Shown here one piece after another: positions 52,825 through 63,830 of a stretch of 64,000 nucleotides of DNA. Position 1 is the stretch's first letter; each line of letters starts with the position of its first letter. Position numbers and translations under genes: made by a program. Origin of the DNA: Uloborus plumipes (Eukaryota > Arthropoda > Arachnida > Araneae > Uloboridae); contig JAXGGA010002990.1 in assembly GCA_038373865.1 (NCBI GenBank), positions 46,779 to 110,778 of the forward strand. Reading direction: 5' to 3'. The notes beneath the pieces are model-generated. The model was not told the DNA's origin, did not search any database, and saw nothing but the letters and a program-made list of their open reading frames with translations.

Positions 52825-54775
52825 CACCGCCTAGCAAATTTGGGCAAATAAAGAAATAACTTAGGCATATTTTCGATTAGCTAACGAATGTAGAAACTTT
52901 TTTTTTCTTTTTGTTGCGGAGGTATTTGCATCGGAATAGCAATCGTGAGGGGAGAAACATATAAGAGCAATTTATGAGACAATCGATTAATTTATACTAA
53001 TCGATACGGTGTTCTTGATGGCTAGAAATCGGTAGCTAAGGAATGCTAGGCTCAATCAGTTGGTGGTAATTCTTTTTTTTTCTGTCCTGGAAAATTACCT
53101 CTCCGGGTACTCCAGGAATTTAATTAAGACCGCCTACCAAATTTGGGCAAATAAAGAAATAATTTGGGCATATTTCGTATAAACTAATGAATGTAAGAAC
53201 TTTTCTTTTTTTTCGTGCGAAGGAATTTGTACCGGAATAGCAGTCGTGAGCCAGTCGTGGTGATGGGAGAAACATATAAAAGCAATTTATGAGACAATCG
53301 ATTAATTTACATTAATAGATTCGGCGTTTTTGATGACTGGAAATTAGCAGCCCAGAAATGCTACGTTTTATCAGTTGATAGTGATTCTTTTTTTTACCTG
53401 GAAAACTACCTCTTTGAATTACAGAAAATAGTTTGATGCACCAGGAATTGAATGAACACTCCATAGCAAATTTGAGCAAGTAAAGAAATAATTTAAACAT
53501 GTTTCGAACAAGCAAATGAATGTGTTAACTTTTCCTTTCTGTGTGGAGGAATTTGCATCGAATTGCAACCAGTCGTTGTGAAGGGAGAAAGATATAAAAC
53601 CAATTTATGAAACAATCGATTAATTTACCTTTATCGATACGGCGTTTTTGATGACTGAAAATCAGTAGTCAAGGAATGCTACGTTTCATCAAGTGGTGGT
53701 GATTCTCTTTACCATTTTTCCTAAAAAAAGCTGCCTTTCTGAATTACAGAAAATAGTTCGATGCTGTAGGAATTGAGCTAATACAGCATAGAAAATTTGG
53801 GCAATTAAAGAAATAATTTCGAAATAACTAATGAATGTAGAAAGTTCTTTTTCGTGCTTAGGAATTTACCCTGGAATAGTAATCATGAACCAGTCGTAGT
53901 GAGGGGAGAAATAAATAAAAGCAATTTATGAGACAATCGATTAATTTACATTTATCGATACGGCATTTTTCACGACTAGAAATCAACAGCCGATGAATGC
54001 AACGTTTAATCAGGTGCACTGTAAAAAATGAATGTTGCTTTTGCAATATAATACAGTTAATTTTACAGTACTAAACTGTAAAAAACTACTAATTTTACAG
54101 TAATAAACTGCAAAATATCTACTTTTACAGTACTAGACTATAAAATTACTAATTTAACAGTTTATTACCGTGCATTTTACAGTTTGAAACTGGAACCTCT
54201 GCTGTCAGCATTATACTGTTATTTTTACAGTATAATACAGTTAAATTTTACGGAAATAAACTAAAATTTCTAACTTTACAGTAAGTAGATGTAAACTTGT
54301 TAGTTTTACACTTTATTACTGTGCATTTTACAGTTTTGAATTGAAACCTGGACCGCCAGTATTATACTATAAAAACAACAGTTTTTTTTTTGCAGTGTGG
54401 TGGGGATTCTTTTTACTTCTTTCCTGGTACAAAAACGAAAACAAAATCAACCTTTCTGAATTACAGAAAATGGGTCTATGCACCAGGATTTAATTAACAC
54501 CACCTAGAAAATTTAAGCAATTAAATGATTAATTTAAGCATATTTCGAATAAACTAATGAATGTAGAAAGTTTTTTTTTCATGCTTTGAAATTTGCATCG
54601 GAATAGCAATCGTGATCGAGTCATGGTAAAGAGAGAAAGGTATAAAAGTAATTTATGAGACAATCGATTAATTTATATTCATCGATACGGAGTTTTTGAT
54701 GACAGGAAATTAGCAGCCGAGGAATGCTGCGTTTAATCGGGTGGTGGTGACTCTTTTTACTTCTTTCCTGAAAAA
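52825..54775. repeat. Tandem array of ~315-320-bp units
   Basis: CAATTTATGAGACAATCGAT or close variants occur at 52968, 53283, 53601, 53922 and about 54649. Each lies about 130 bp after AAATTTGGGCAAATAAAGAA-like sequence and is followed by TATCGATACGG. Spacings are 315, 318 and 321 bp; the last is 728 because a 381-bp MITE is inserted. Five diverged units. The short minus ORFs here have no significance. Confidence 0.85.
54017..54397. mobile_element. ACTGTAAAA-type MITE (copy 3), inserted in the tandem array
   Basis: 381 bp. Ends CACTGTAAAAAATGAATGTT and, inward from the right, CACTGCAAAAAAAAAACTGT. It interrupts the array sequence CAGGTG/GTGGTGATTC, whose uninterrupted form is visible in the neighbouring units. 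A TG dinucleotide is on both sides. Confidence 0.75.
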
Positions 54776-55086
54776 CTATCATCCGTGCAAAATACTTTTT
54801 TCCTGCTTTTTTAAGATTTCAGAGTTAGAAAATTTGCATAAATTGACTCCTGGGGGTTTTCCATATCCCGATGAAAAGTTTTGATAAAATTAACGTAAAA
54901 GATTCCCGTGTAGTTAGATACTGTCCATGATTTGCTCTATACTCTAAAATGTTAACTAGAAGCAGAAGAAGAATGTTCAACGTCTCTCTCTTTTCGATTC
55001 CCGGGCAGTTCAAAATATGTTGTGGGGATGCTTGCGTGTTGTGGCATTTTCGTAAAGGGGCTTTTTCTGCACAACAACTGAAGATT
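54776..55086. other. Intergenic DNA, nothing recognised
   Basis: A minus ORF (54825-55013) of 62 codons has no recognisable feature. Confidence 0.35.
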
Positions 55087-55089
55087 TAG

Positions 55090-55391
55090 GCAGGAATTCA
55101 AGTGAAACAGGCGATCGCAAATTACAATCGCTACTGGAAATGAATTACATCAGAACGTTTCTTGATAAAAACATCGTGACATTTGCGTGCCGTTTGCCTA
55201 TGAAAAACGAGCTAGATATAACGTCACAGCCTACTTGGCGAATAAGAGGAGATCACTAACTGCTTGTGAGCTTTGATTGGCTCCACCCGTAGTGACGTCA
55301 GTGCCAAGTTAAGTTGATGATAATGTAATTCACTTCCAGTAGCGATTGCAATTCGAAGCGATTGCAATGGTGTTTCACTTGAATCCCTGCC
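55090..55391. mobile_element. PIF/Harbinger-like MITE (302 bp)
   Basis: TTA on both sides (55087-55089, 55392-55394). Arms GGCAGGAATTCAAGTGAAAC and, inward from the right, GGCAGGGATTCAAGTGAAAC. Further inside are GATTGCAATCGC-like motifs and CTACTGGAAATGAATTACAT, matched on the right by ATGTAATTCACTTCCAGTAG. Related to 2862-3049. Non-coding. Confidence 0.75.
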
Positions 55392-55464
55392 TTAAGGTGG
55401 TTGCTTAAAAATATGTCGAGTTCTGTTTGTCTTTGTTGACTACCGTAAGCTAAGAGCACGTCTT

Positions 55465-55658
55465 TGGTTTACGAATATCGATCACAAAGTATTCGGACTT
55501 CATTTCCGAAACATTTCCTGGGGAAGGCCCCACCCCAACATTGCTAAAACTCGTATGAAATTTGATTTTTAGAACTTCAACGTCGAAAAATTACTGAGGA
55601 AGAATCCTCCAAGCGATTGGAGATCGCGCCCATTGCCCCTCCTTTGTATCCGTCCCTG
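55465..55658. mobile_element. hAT-type MITE fragment
   Basis: Matches 30950-31148: TTTCCGAAACATTTCCT, AACTCGTATGAAATTTGATT and the terminus CCTCCTTTGTATCCGTCCCTG. The left end is not recognisable, so the copy is truncated or more diverged. Confidence 0.6.
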
Positions 55659-55867
55659 CGTTTAACTATCAACACTATTTATGTATGCGTCCTTCTTAAA
55701 AAGTGAAGGAAAGAAAGATCGATAACTCTAGCCTCTTTTTTTCTGACAATGCACGATTTATTAGATTCAAAAATCATTTAAATTCATATCATTTCTTAAG
55801 ATCAGCCTCCTCAGGCTCATGCAGTCGGCTAATTTGTTGACAGCCCTTATCCATTAATTTTCACCCA

Positions 55868-56385
55868 GTTTAATCTTAGATCTTGCTCCTACTCCCCTTC
55901 AACTATTTTGTCTATCAAAACTATACCTGAATTTGTTTTTCGAAGATATTACTAATTTTTCTAGAGTAATTGTTGAATGATGTAGAAAACTAATGGATTA
56001 GCTACTGAAGTTATAAAAGCTGTTGAGCTGATGTTACAAGTGGGCTCACTGCATCAATTCCCTACTGCAAGAATGATTACGGAGAGGGATATTTTCATTA
56101 TTCGAGACGTTGTTACTGGTCAGATCGTAGATTTTGCTCTTACTTCTACTCAACCATTTTATCCATCGATACAACACGCGAATCTTGTTTTTCGAAGATA
56201 TTTACTTTTCCTGGAATAATTGCTGAATGATATAGAAAACTAATCGAGTAGCTACTGAAAAGTTATAAAAGCTGTTGAGCTGATGTTAAACGCGGGCTCA
56301 TAGCATCATCTTTACCCCTACTGCTAGAATGATAAGCGCGAGGTATATTTTAATTATTCGAGACATTGTTACTGGTTAACAATAT
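55868..56385. repeat. Tandem duplication, 251-bp unit
   Basis: Unit 1 from about 55868 and unit 2 from about 56119 share TTTTTCGAAGATATT, TAGCTACTGAA, TTATAAAAGCTGTTGAGCTG (then ATGTTA) and TATTCGAGACGTTGTTACTG. The ORF at 56031-56219 spans the junction and is not coding. Confidence 0.75.
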
Positions 56386-56543
56386 CTCGGCTTTTAAAAC
56401 TAACTGGCCTTTAAAAAGCTTTAACAAAAGAAAACCAGAATAAATTTATAGCAAAGAAACATCCGATAAAATCAACGGGAAAAGTTCACGATACGCGGAG
56501 GTCAAGTTACTGCATTACAGTAAAATGATAAAATCTGTTTTTT

Positions 56544-56607
56544 TGAATAAGGGTTACTTGGACCCTGGGGGTAAGTAACTCCCTAGGGTCCAAGTAACCC
56601 TTATTCA
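56544..56607. repeat. Perfect 23-bp-stem hairpin
   Basis: 56544-56566 (TGAATAAGGGTTACTTGGAC, then CCT) pairs perfectly with 56585-56607; loop of 18 bases GGGGGTAAGTAACTCCCT. No flanking element ends. Confidence 0.9.
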
Positions 56608-56933
56608 CAGTATGTAAAAAAAAGAAAGAAATTATCAACGCGTCTAAAATTTTAAACAATTGACACTAAAAACTAATCCTTGTTATTCTCTGGTATTTAT
56701 TTTTGTGCTAGCTTAATCAAAGCCATTGAAATATTAACGGTTTCTCAACTAATTTATATTTCAAAGCAATTCGAGTTTAACACCATAGAAATGAATTTCA
56801 TTATGAAATCCAACGAAACCTTCATTCAAAATTGTCATTATTACGATTTCTATTTCCTTCGATTTCTGCATGATCCTGTTATCAAACCCAGACCGTGAGA
56901 TCATAGGACCAATTGGAAAGTAGACTCTTTTAA

Positions 56934-57058
56934 CACATTCGCTGCCGCTCAAGCTCCAGAATGTGATGTTTACTAAGTTTCTTCTCTTCAATCAGTATAG
57001 TTTAACAGGTGCTTCTTGAGAGATTTGTCGAAGGGGCAATTTATCGGCAGCAAACGTG
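56934..57058. mobile_element. piggyBac-like MITE (125 bp)
   Basis: TTAA on both sides (56930-56933, 57059-57062). Ends CACATTCGCTGCCG and, inward from the right, CACGTTTGCTGCCG (12 of 14). Non-coding. Confidence 0.75.
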
Positions 57059-57182
57059 TTAAACGAAAAAAAAAAATGAAATCGGTCCAGGCGTCCCATT
57101 TCGAGTAATCTTATAACATACAAAAAAAACAAAAAATTCTCCGACGAATTGTACAACTTCCTCCTTTGTTGAAGTCGGTTAA

Positions 57183-57701
57183 CCCATTTATGCCCAAGTT
57201 TTTTCTAACGATTTTTTTCAATTTTTATCTGCTTAAAACTTTTACTTGGAATAGTTTACATACATTTTAGGCTTGAAATAGTTCGTCGTTGCCATATTTA
57301 TTGAGTTATTTAACGTCCTGTTTATGGGATATTTTTCAGATATGTGAGCAAAATACAACCTTACTTGAATTTACTTGTGCAAAGTAACATTACAGAAGAC
57401 ATCTCTGATCACTTTTTATCAAATCATTTTAAAATAGTTTCATTTTATGAAAAATAAGCTCGCAAAAAAAAAACTTACTTTTTGTGGCTACCCATGCTGG
57501 ATCGTTTTTGACTGATTTGTCCGAAAACAGCTGTCAGTAATTAAACTCTGATGTCCAAATAGTGGTTCTATCTGGTTTTCTCAAGAAGAAGGACTATTTA
57601 ACTTGTGAAAAACAGCTTTAGTAAAATGATATACCCATTACAGGTTTTTGTATACAGTAACTAACAAGCGTCCCGTTTTTAGGCTACTGGGCATAAATGG
57701 G
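57183..57701. mobile_element. piggyBac-like MITE (519 bp)
   Basis: Perfect 14-bp inverted ends CCCATTTATGCCCA (57183-57196) and TGGGCATAAATGGG (57688-57701), flanked by TTAA (57179-57182) and TTAT (57702-57705, one mutation). No transposase frame. Confidence 0.8.
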
Positions 57702-57709
57702 TTATTAAA

Positions 57710-59540
57710 ACTGTCTGTTGAAAAAATGACCTTTTCTAAACTAAGGGCAATTCTTCTTTGATAAAAATATCATTTATTGTTTGTGAAGATTCCAAATGTG
57801 TTTCTAGTTTTGTCGCATGAGCTAAAAAATAACATAGACTCTACTTATTTTTTATGCGATATATTTTCAAAAAACTCCTGAAATAATACTTAAATATTAT
57901 TTTTTGTCTTTGTAATGGACACATGAGATACGTTACTGAGAGAAAAATGATACTTAAATATTGTTTCTGGAAAGCTTCAAAGTTTAATTGCTTTTCATGG
58001 AAATAGAGTTCAAGTTCTTCATAAAGTTTGTACAATGAAGCAAAAACCTTGCATATTTGAAGCTTCTCTAATGCGATTTGTTCAAAATTTATGCGTCCCT
58101 TACCTTGGAATCATCCTTAAGTATTTTTGAGACTTTTTTTCAATCACCGAATGCTTTATAATGTACTTATTTGCACTTCAAAACAAAAGATAAGCACTGT
58201 CATTTTCTCAAAGAGGCTGTCTAAGATAATGTTTCGGTACTTCTGCGATGTCAAGGATTGGTCAGAAAAATACTTTAGAACCGATATCCGGCGGTAAAAG
58301 TTTCAACCATGACCCGTTTCCACTCATGTTATCCAATAGCTGAACTTTCAAGAAACTTGAAGACGATTCCGACTTAGCCCCAGGGTGTTTTACTGATTTC
58401 TTCATCTAAGTTTACTTTGCAGATGCAACGCTCCAAGTAGATTTTGTCTTTAATCGTCGTGAGAATACGATTCATGCCGTGCCTTAGGCCACATGACTTG
58501 TGCGGTGTGAACGCTTTTCTGGAGTTGCAATATTGATTTAAGAGTACTCTAAACTGGTAATATGATGCAATGCGTTTTCATCAATGAAAATAAAGTTTTT
58601 TTTTTAAGCGATGATTTATGATTGATCTGTATCATTGGAAAGAAAAAGATGAAGTCATTATCCTTGGTGAGAAACTTTTTTCCACAAAATGAAGTCAGAG
58701 ATGAATTGAGAGGTTAAGCTAGGAGGGTGTTACGTTACAAAATCTAAGTTCTGAGCTAAGTTGATAAAAACGTTGCTTTCATTGGTCTTCTTTTCTTTGT
58801 CAGTGACGACTTCATTGAATTCAGTTAATTCTGCCACTGAAAGCAATTTTCTATTTAAGATAATGACTGAAATTTGACATGAATGATAATTACTTTTATG
58901 CATAACAAAAAATGAGGTATAAAAACTTGACGTTTAGAACTTTTCAATTTACATATTAGTGGCCAGGGCCGACGATAGACCATGTCAGCTTAGTCGGAAA
59001 CTAATGGCACGGTTCTTGCGGAGGCCCTGCTCGGAATCGGAGAAGTATTATTTTTATAAGTTTTGTGGGAGTTAGGGGTTCCAGAGACCGAATTAACAAG
59101 GGGCCCTTATTTTTCTCTCGGTGACCCTGTTAGTGGGACAATATTGAAATTATTTTGTAACATTTCTGGTATATATATACACTGACACTACAAAAATCCT
59201 CCAGGCAGTGATAGTTTTAACCCTCAACAAGTGCAATTTTATGCATTGAAAATCGAAAATGCGCGTGGGAAATATGGTCAAGTCTATTCACGCCTGGTAT
59301 TTGAAGTAACATTTTAATTTTTGAAAAATGGTTTTCTCAAAAACGAATGAAATAGGAAACCGATCACAATTACGGTCCTCGTATATTTAACTCCTCAAAG
59401 AATCTGAAGGAGTACTTTCATGCCATGAAAAAAATCCTAACAATATCTGCCTCCAGCGTTGTTGTAGACAGAGGGGCAAAAAATTTTCTTTTGCTTTATA
59501 CCTGTGAGTACAAGCGATAATTCTTTAAGCTTATAATACG
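57710..59540. other. Intergenic DNA, nothing firm
   Basis: 58970-59150 has GC-richer debris (GGCCAGGGCCGACGATAGAC) that could be an old DNA-element end. No exon or RNA gene recognised. Confidence 0.35.
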
Positions 59541-59545
59541 CACTA

Positions 59546-60020
59546 ATGAATAAAAATGCAAAAAATTCCAAATATCACAGAAATTTTTTTGGGGATAAAT
59601 CAAATGCATTCAGTTTAGAAGGCCCGCTATTCTCATTTAATCCCGAATCAATAATCAGCAATTTAGGCTCATCAGAATGTATCACATTAATTCAGTTCCC
59701 GACTCTCAGCCATCTTCAGTCTCCAATATTCTATTTCATATCATCAGAAATGGCAAGCGAATGGCCATTATTTATTGTCCCATTTCGGACGCTATCAAAT
59801 GGAAGAGAGTCGTTGCAGCATAATTACAATAAGTTTGTATTCACCCCAAGTATCGAATGAGGTTTCTGCAGTGTCAACGGAACGGCTCGATCGCAATTGT
59901 CACCACTAAAAATAATTTATATCTGACAGAGAGATATTTGGAAGCGACAGTGGCTGCGTAATATCACTTAGAGCTGACGGTTAATTTTATTGCACACGTA
60001 GAAGCATTAAAACCGCAATA
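59546..60020. other. Higher-complexity segment, possible conserved non-coding element
   Basis: Contains a 104-codon ORF (59546-59860) with no recognisable domain and S/F-rich content, followed by GGAACGGCTCGATCGCAATT and other balanced sequence. Not repeat-like within the window. Could be regulatory; not called as a gene. Confidence 0.25.
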
Positions 60021-60438
60021 ACAGTTCGGATAATGTGTCAATATGAAGGTAAGGTTCGTGTCTGGGATGAGTGAAAAGCTGTGCTATGGTGATGGCTTTC
60101 TGTTATGCGAGATTGATTGCAAACAGCTTTTTTCTTCAGGAATTTCATTATTTTGCATCGAATTTTACTCTTCTGAAAAAAATCTCTTTTAACAATTTCT
60201 GGGTAGTGAATGCTTAAAAAACGGCTCATTTATTGTTAACACAGTTAAACATTCACTGCGAAATAATTCCGAAACGTTTCTGGTACGTAATGGGCAGCTG
60301 ATGTGGTTAATGTTTGCTAGTAATATGCACGGAATACTTAGGAAGGTTACGCAATAAATCAGGGCTCTTCCTGTTGTACCAGGAAGGTCGCTAGATCAGT
60401 TTAACAAATATGCCCAAAGCTCAGGCAGCTTGGCCATA
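60021..60438. other. Intergenic DNA, nothing recognised
   Basis: No features recognised before the SINE. Confidence 0.35.
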
Positions 60439-60452
60439 TTTGCTAAACTATT

Positions 60453-60738
60453 TCACATCTCCAGGGTCCCCCGTACCTACCACAGCTTCGTGGTTTAACA
60501 GGGATAGGGCCCTGAAGAGCGCTCTGATCTTAATTTTGAACCAGAACCTAGGGTCGAGCAAACCCTAGGCCCAGCACCCCCAGAGGTATCGTTTCACTTG
60601 GAGGACTTTGTGACCACGACATTTTTAACGCCTCCCAGCCACCATTAATCAAGGCGGTGGATCTTTGATCGGCTGGGATCGAACCCGGGTCCCTCCAGAC
60701 TCGAGTCCGATGCCTTACCGATCGGGCCACCACGGCCC
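60453..60738 (-). repeat. tRNA-derived SINE with perfect 13-bp duplication
   Basis: 286 bp between copies of TTGCTAAACTATT (60440-60452 and 60739-60751). On the minus strand the head reads GGGCCGTGGTGGCCCGATCG (A box within), an anticodon-like ACTCGAGTCT and the B box GGGTTCGATCCC. The body and the tail (TACGGGGGACCCTGGAGATG) follow, without a poly(A) end. The head is too far from any tRNA fold at the acceptor to be a functional tRNA gene. The minus ORF 60548-60868 is incidental. Confidence 0.92.
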
Positions 60739-60751
60739 TTGCTAAACTATT

Positions 60752-62034
60752 GCGAGCAAATAGCTCAACAGCATGTTTGCTTGCACTTCTTGCAAAGCAA
60801 TAGTATAAAGATACTGCATATGTCCTTATTTGGAGCGAAGTCAATCTGGACAGGCTGTAATCGACCAAAAGGCGAAACTTATTAAAGACGTTGGATATTT
60901 GGATACCAGCAAGAAGCTAAAAATAGTTTTCACAACAGTAAGAAGTCCACATTTATGCATCTTGTATTAATTCAGGAAACTTTTTTCGTATTTTATCTAG
61001 AAATGATCTGTAATGGTTTGGCATTTTTTGACTGTATATTTAACGAACACGACCAACAGAAATGTTTTTGTTTATATACCGAGCTATCATAAAAACCAAT
61101 TATTGAAACATTTTACTTAGCATTAAACACACGTTAATTTTGACTCCAGATAATTACTTTCTGTATCCAATCTTGAACAGAGCAAGTTTGAGCTAGCTAA
61201 TTATTATTAAAAGAAAATCATTATTAATTTCACTTATCTTTTAAGATTGGTGTGTAGTTAAAAAAAATTCACTGAGTTTGTTTAACCTTAATAGTATTTA
61301 TTACTTAAGGAAACTTTTCACATTCATACGTTACACAGTAAAATTTGATATTCTATGATCAGTTTGAATGTAAGAATTTTAAACATATTGCAAGCTTTTA
61401 TAATTTCCTCTGGACGCTAGTATTGCATTATTGTTGTGATTGTTTATTTGTAATATAGAAGGGTCAGGAGGGAGACAAATGCCCCATGGCTTTGAGAAAA
61501 GAATGTCTTTAATATACAAGTGGGTGTGGTTCTCCTTTTTCCTCCTCTGGATAATTTGCAGTGAGTTTTAATTTTGAAATGATGGGCCTGGTTTCAGCCG
61601 CATTATTTTGTTATTATTTTTATTTTCTACCTTAAGCAGTCACATTTCTGGAAAATAATCCGCATTGTCTTATTTTAAGTATCAATACCCAAGGAATTTT
61701 TTTCTTAAGTTTTTTTTATCGGAAGAACTTAATTTAAATTTTGACCAATATCAAAATTTCTCGATGCAAAATAAAATCAATAAAAAGAAAAAAAAAAAAA
61801 AACAGTCGAACAACATTTTATCTTTTTAAAATAGACGTGTGATGATGAATAATATACAGATAAATACTTCATCTGCTGGTTTTAATTATTTTTAAATTAA
61901 CCAAAATGATAAATGTCGCACTTCTAGTTACCTCCCTCTTGTCACAAACTGACACAAGCCCTCTACCCCCCTCAAAGCGCAACATCATTTATGGACGGCC
62001 CCATAATAACTTTGTAACTCCCAAGTAGCAACCC
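60752..62034. other. Intergenic DNA, nothing recognised
   Basis: AT-rich; poly(A) near 61787-61801. Some C/G-rich bits near 61450 and 61960 without identified ends. Confidence 0.35.
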
Positions 62035-62370
62035 TCACTTATTGGCTTCTTTTTTTTTTCTTAAACTCTGCATACGAAACGCGTATCGAATCTGTCTCAT
62101 TTTCCTCTTTAGCATATCCTCAGCGATGGTTGTAAGCGTAATAAGAAGGGTAGCAAGACCGGGTGCCACACACTTCGGTAGACATCCGCTCAGACCTGTC
62201 ACGTCGGGGCTTAAGTTGGCGTGACGACACGTCGTTACCGGTTTATCCCCGGCATCAGGTCGGTGTCGTGTGTTGCGCGACACTTGGCTAAGCACCCATC
62301 TTTCCAATTTATGCATCGTTCCGGAGGGTATGGATTCGAAGAAGGAGAAATTACCATACGTTTCGACCAT
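62035..62370 (-). CDS. Candidate ORF of unknown function (111 aa) in a GC-richer island
   Basis: The longest ATG-started ORF outside the transposons. It begins MVETYGNFSFFESIPSGTMH; the middle is polar with RHRPDAGDKPVTTCRHANLS; near residues 65-85 it has a moderately hydrophobic stretch (CVAPGLATLLITLTTIAED) and a basic tail (QSLRKKKEANK). A single transmembrane or amphipathic helix is conceivable. No family recognised, Kozak context weak, and the island could instead be a conserved regulatory element. An AT-rich genome makes such a long open frame more notable where GC rises. Confidence 0.25.
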   Translation of the reverse strand: MVETYGNFSFFESIPSGTMHKLERWVLSQVSRNTRHRPDAGDKPVTTCRHANLSPDVTGLSGCLPKCVAPGLATLLITLTTIAEDMLKRKMRQIRYAFRMQSLRKKKEANK

Positions 62371-62600
62371 TGACTTTAATGGGAAGCTTTATGGCACGAT
62401 TGACTGTTGATATTCCTTCTATATGGGACTAGTTTTTATTCTTGAGTTTCTGCTTCGAGATTTTAAGCGATTGTTTATGCATTTTGCTAGAAAAATATAA
62501 ATAAATCATCTGTTTTGGAAGCGATTGCCTTTTTAGCCTACTTTCCCGTTAAAAATAAAAGAAAGACGAAAAAAGTATCAAAAGTAGCTTAATGCATCTA

Positions 62601-62680
62601 AAAAATATCGCCAAGTCCAAAAAAATATCGCCAAGTTAAAAAAATATCGCCAAGTCCAAAAAATATCGCCAAGTTCAAAA
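62601..62680. repeat. Minisatellite, ~20-bp unit
   Basis: Four copies of AAAAATATCGCCAAGT with variable CC/TA/TC linkers at 19-20-bp spacing. Confidence 0.85.
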
Positions 62681-62751
62681 AATAAAAAGGTAAAATGAAT
62701 ATCGAAAAATTAAAAATTTGAAAGTAGGGTATTGAGATGGGGAATTTGTGC

Positions 62752-62804
62752 GTCGGTCGGTCGGTCGGTCGGTCGGTCGTCGGTCGGTCTGTCGGTCTGT
62801 CTGT
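62752..62804. repeat. (GGTC)n/(TCTG)n microsatellite
   Basis: GTCGGTCGGTCGGTCGGTCG continues into GGTCTGTCGGTCTGTCTGTC. Interrupted tetranucleotide repeat directly before the 147-bp tandem array. Confidence 0.9.
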
Positions 62805-62810
62805 CCCCCC

Positions 62811-63830
62811 CTAATAACTTTTGAATGAACATTCCGATTTGGACAAACTTTTTTTTGTTGGAAAGATCTCGGCGAGTACAGCTCATTCCCATATTTGATT
62901 TTTTGATTTGAACAATTTTTGGTTCAACTTTGAGCCGTTCAAAAAACCGGTCCCGCGATACTAACTTTTTAATGAACAGCCCGATTTGAACAAACTTTTT
63001 TTTGTTGGAAAGAACTTTTCAAGGGTACTTCATTCCCGTATTTACATTTCCGATTTGAACAATTTTTCGTTCAACATTGAACCGCTCAATCAAGCTGTCA
63101 CCCCTAATAACTTTTGAATGAACAGTCCGATTTAAACAAACTTTTTATTGTTTGAAGCATCTCGGCAAGGATACTTTATTACCGTATTTAAATTTTCAAT
63201 TTGAACACTTTTGGTTCAACATTGAACCGTTTAAGCAACCTTTCTCCACCTAATAACTTTTGAGTGAACCGTCCGAATGGAATAAATTTTTTTTTGTTCG
63301 AAAGATCTCAGCGAGTGCAGCTCATTCCTATATTTGATTTTTTGATTTCGACAATTTTTGGTTCAACTTTGAACCGTTCAAACAACCGGTCCCGCGATGC
63401 TAACTTTTGAGTGAACAATCCGATTTGAACAAACTTTTTTTTGTTCGAAAGATCTTTTCAAGGATACTTCATTCCCGTATCTACATTTTCGATTTGAACA
63501 ATTTTTCGTTCAACATTGAACCGCTCAATCAAGCTGTCACCCCTAATATCTTTTGAGTGAACAGTCCGATTTAAAAAAACTTTTTTTTGTTCGAAGGATC
63601 TCAGCAAGGATACTTCATTACCGTATTAAAATTTTCAATTTGAACACTTTTTCGTTCAACATTGAACCGTTCAAGCAACCTTTCCCCACCTAATAACTTT
63701 TGAGTGAACCATCCGAATGGAATAAACTTTTTTTTGTTTGAAAGATCTCGGAGAGGCTTTCCCATGCATTCCCATATTTCGCTTTTTGATTTGAACCATT
63801 TTTCGTTCAATATTGAACCGTTCAGAAAAA
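62811..63830. repeat. Tandem array, ~147-bp units with three-unit higher-order period
   Basis: Units start with TAACTTTTGA(A/G)TGAAC at about 62815, 62961, 63105, 63251, 63400, 63545 and 63691. Each holds GTCCGATTT-like, CAAACTTTTTTTTGTT and GAACAATTTTT(C/G)GTTCAAC motifs. Units 1, 4 and 7 share TCCGAATGG/TTTGG and GATTTTTTGATTT; 2 and 5 share CCCGCGATAC/GC before the start and TTTTCAAGGGTACTTCATTC; 3 and 6 share CACCCCTAATA and TTACCGTATT. So the real period is about 436-440 bp. The short minus ORFs reflect the array. Confidence 0.85.

Noticed and set aside
52825..54775. CRISPR array
   Set aside because: Units are ~318 bp, diverged and in a eukaryotic transposon-rich context; no short identical repeats with unique spacers.
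58970..59150. hAT-like element end GGCCAGGGCCGACGATAGAC
   Set aside because: No inverted partner or 8-bp duplication found.
59546..59860. 104-codon plus ORF as a gene
   Set aside because: Alternative start only, biased S/F/I content, no domain; kept as a possible conserved segment instead.
61445..62005. DNA element between GGGTCAGGAGGGAGAC and the C-rich stretch at 61960
   Set aside because: The two ends do not pair convincingly.
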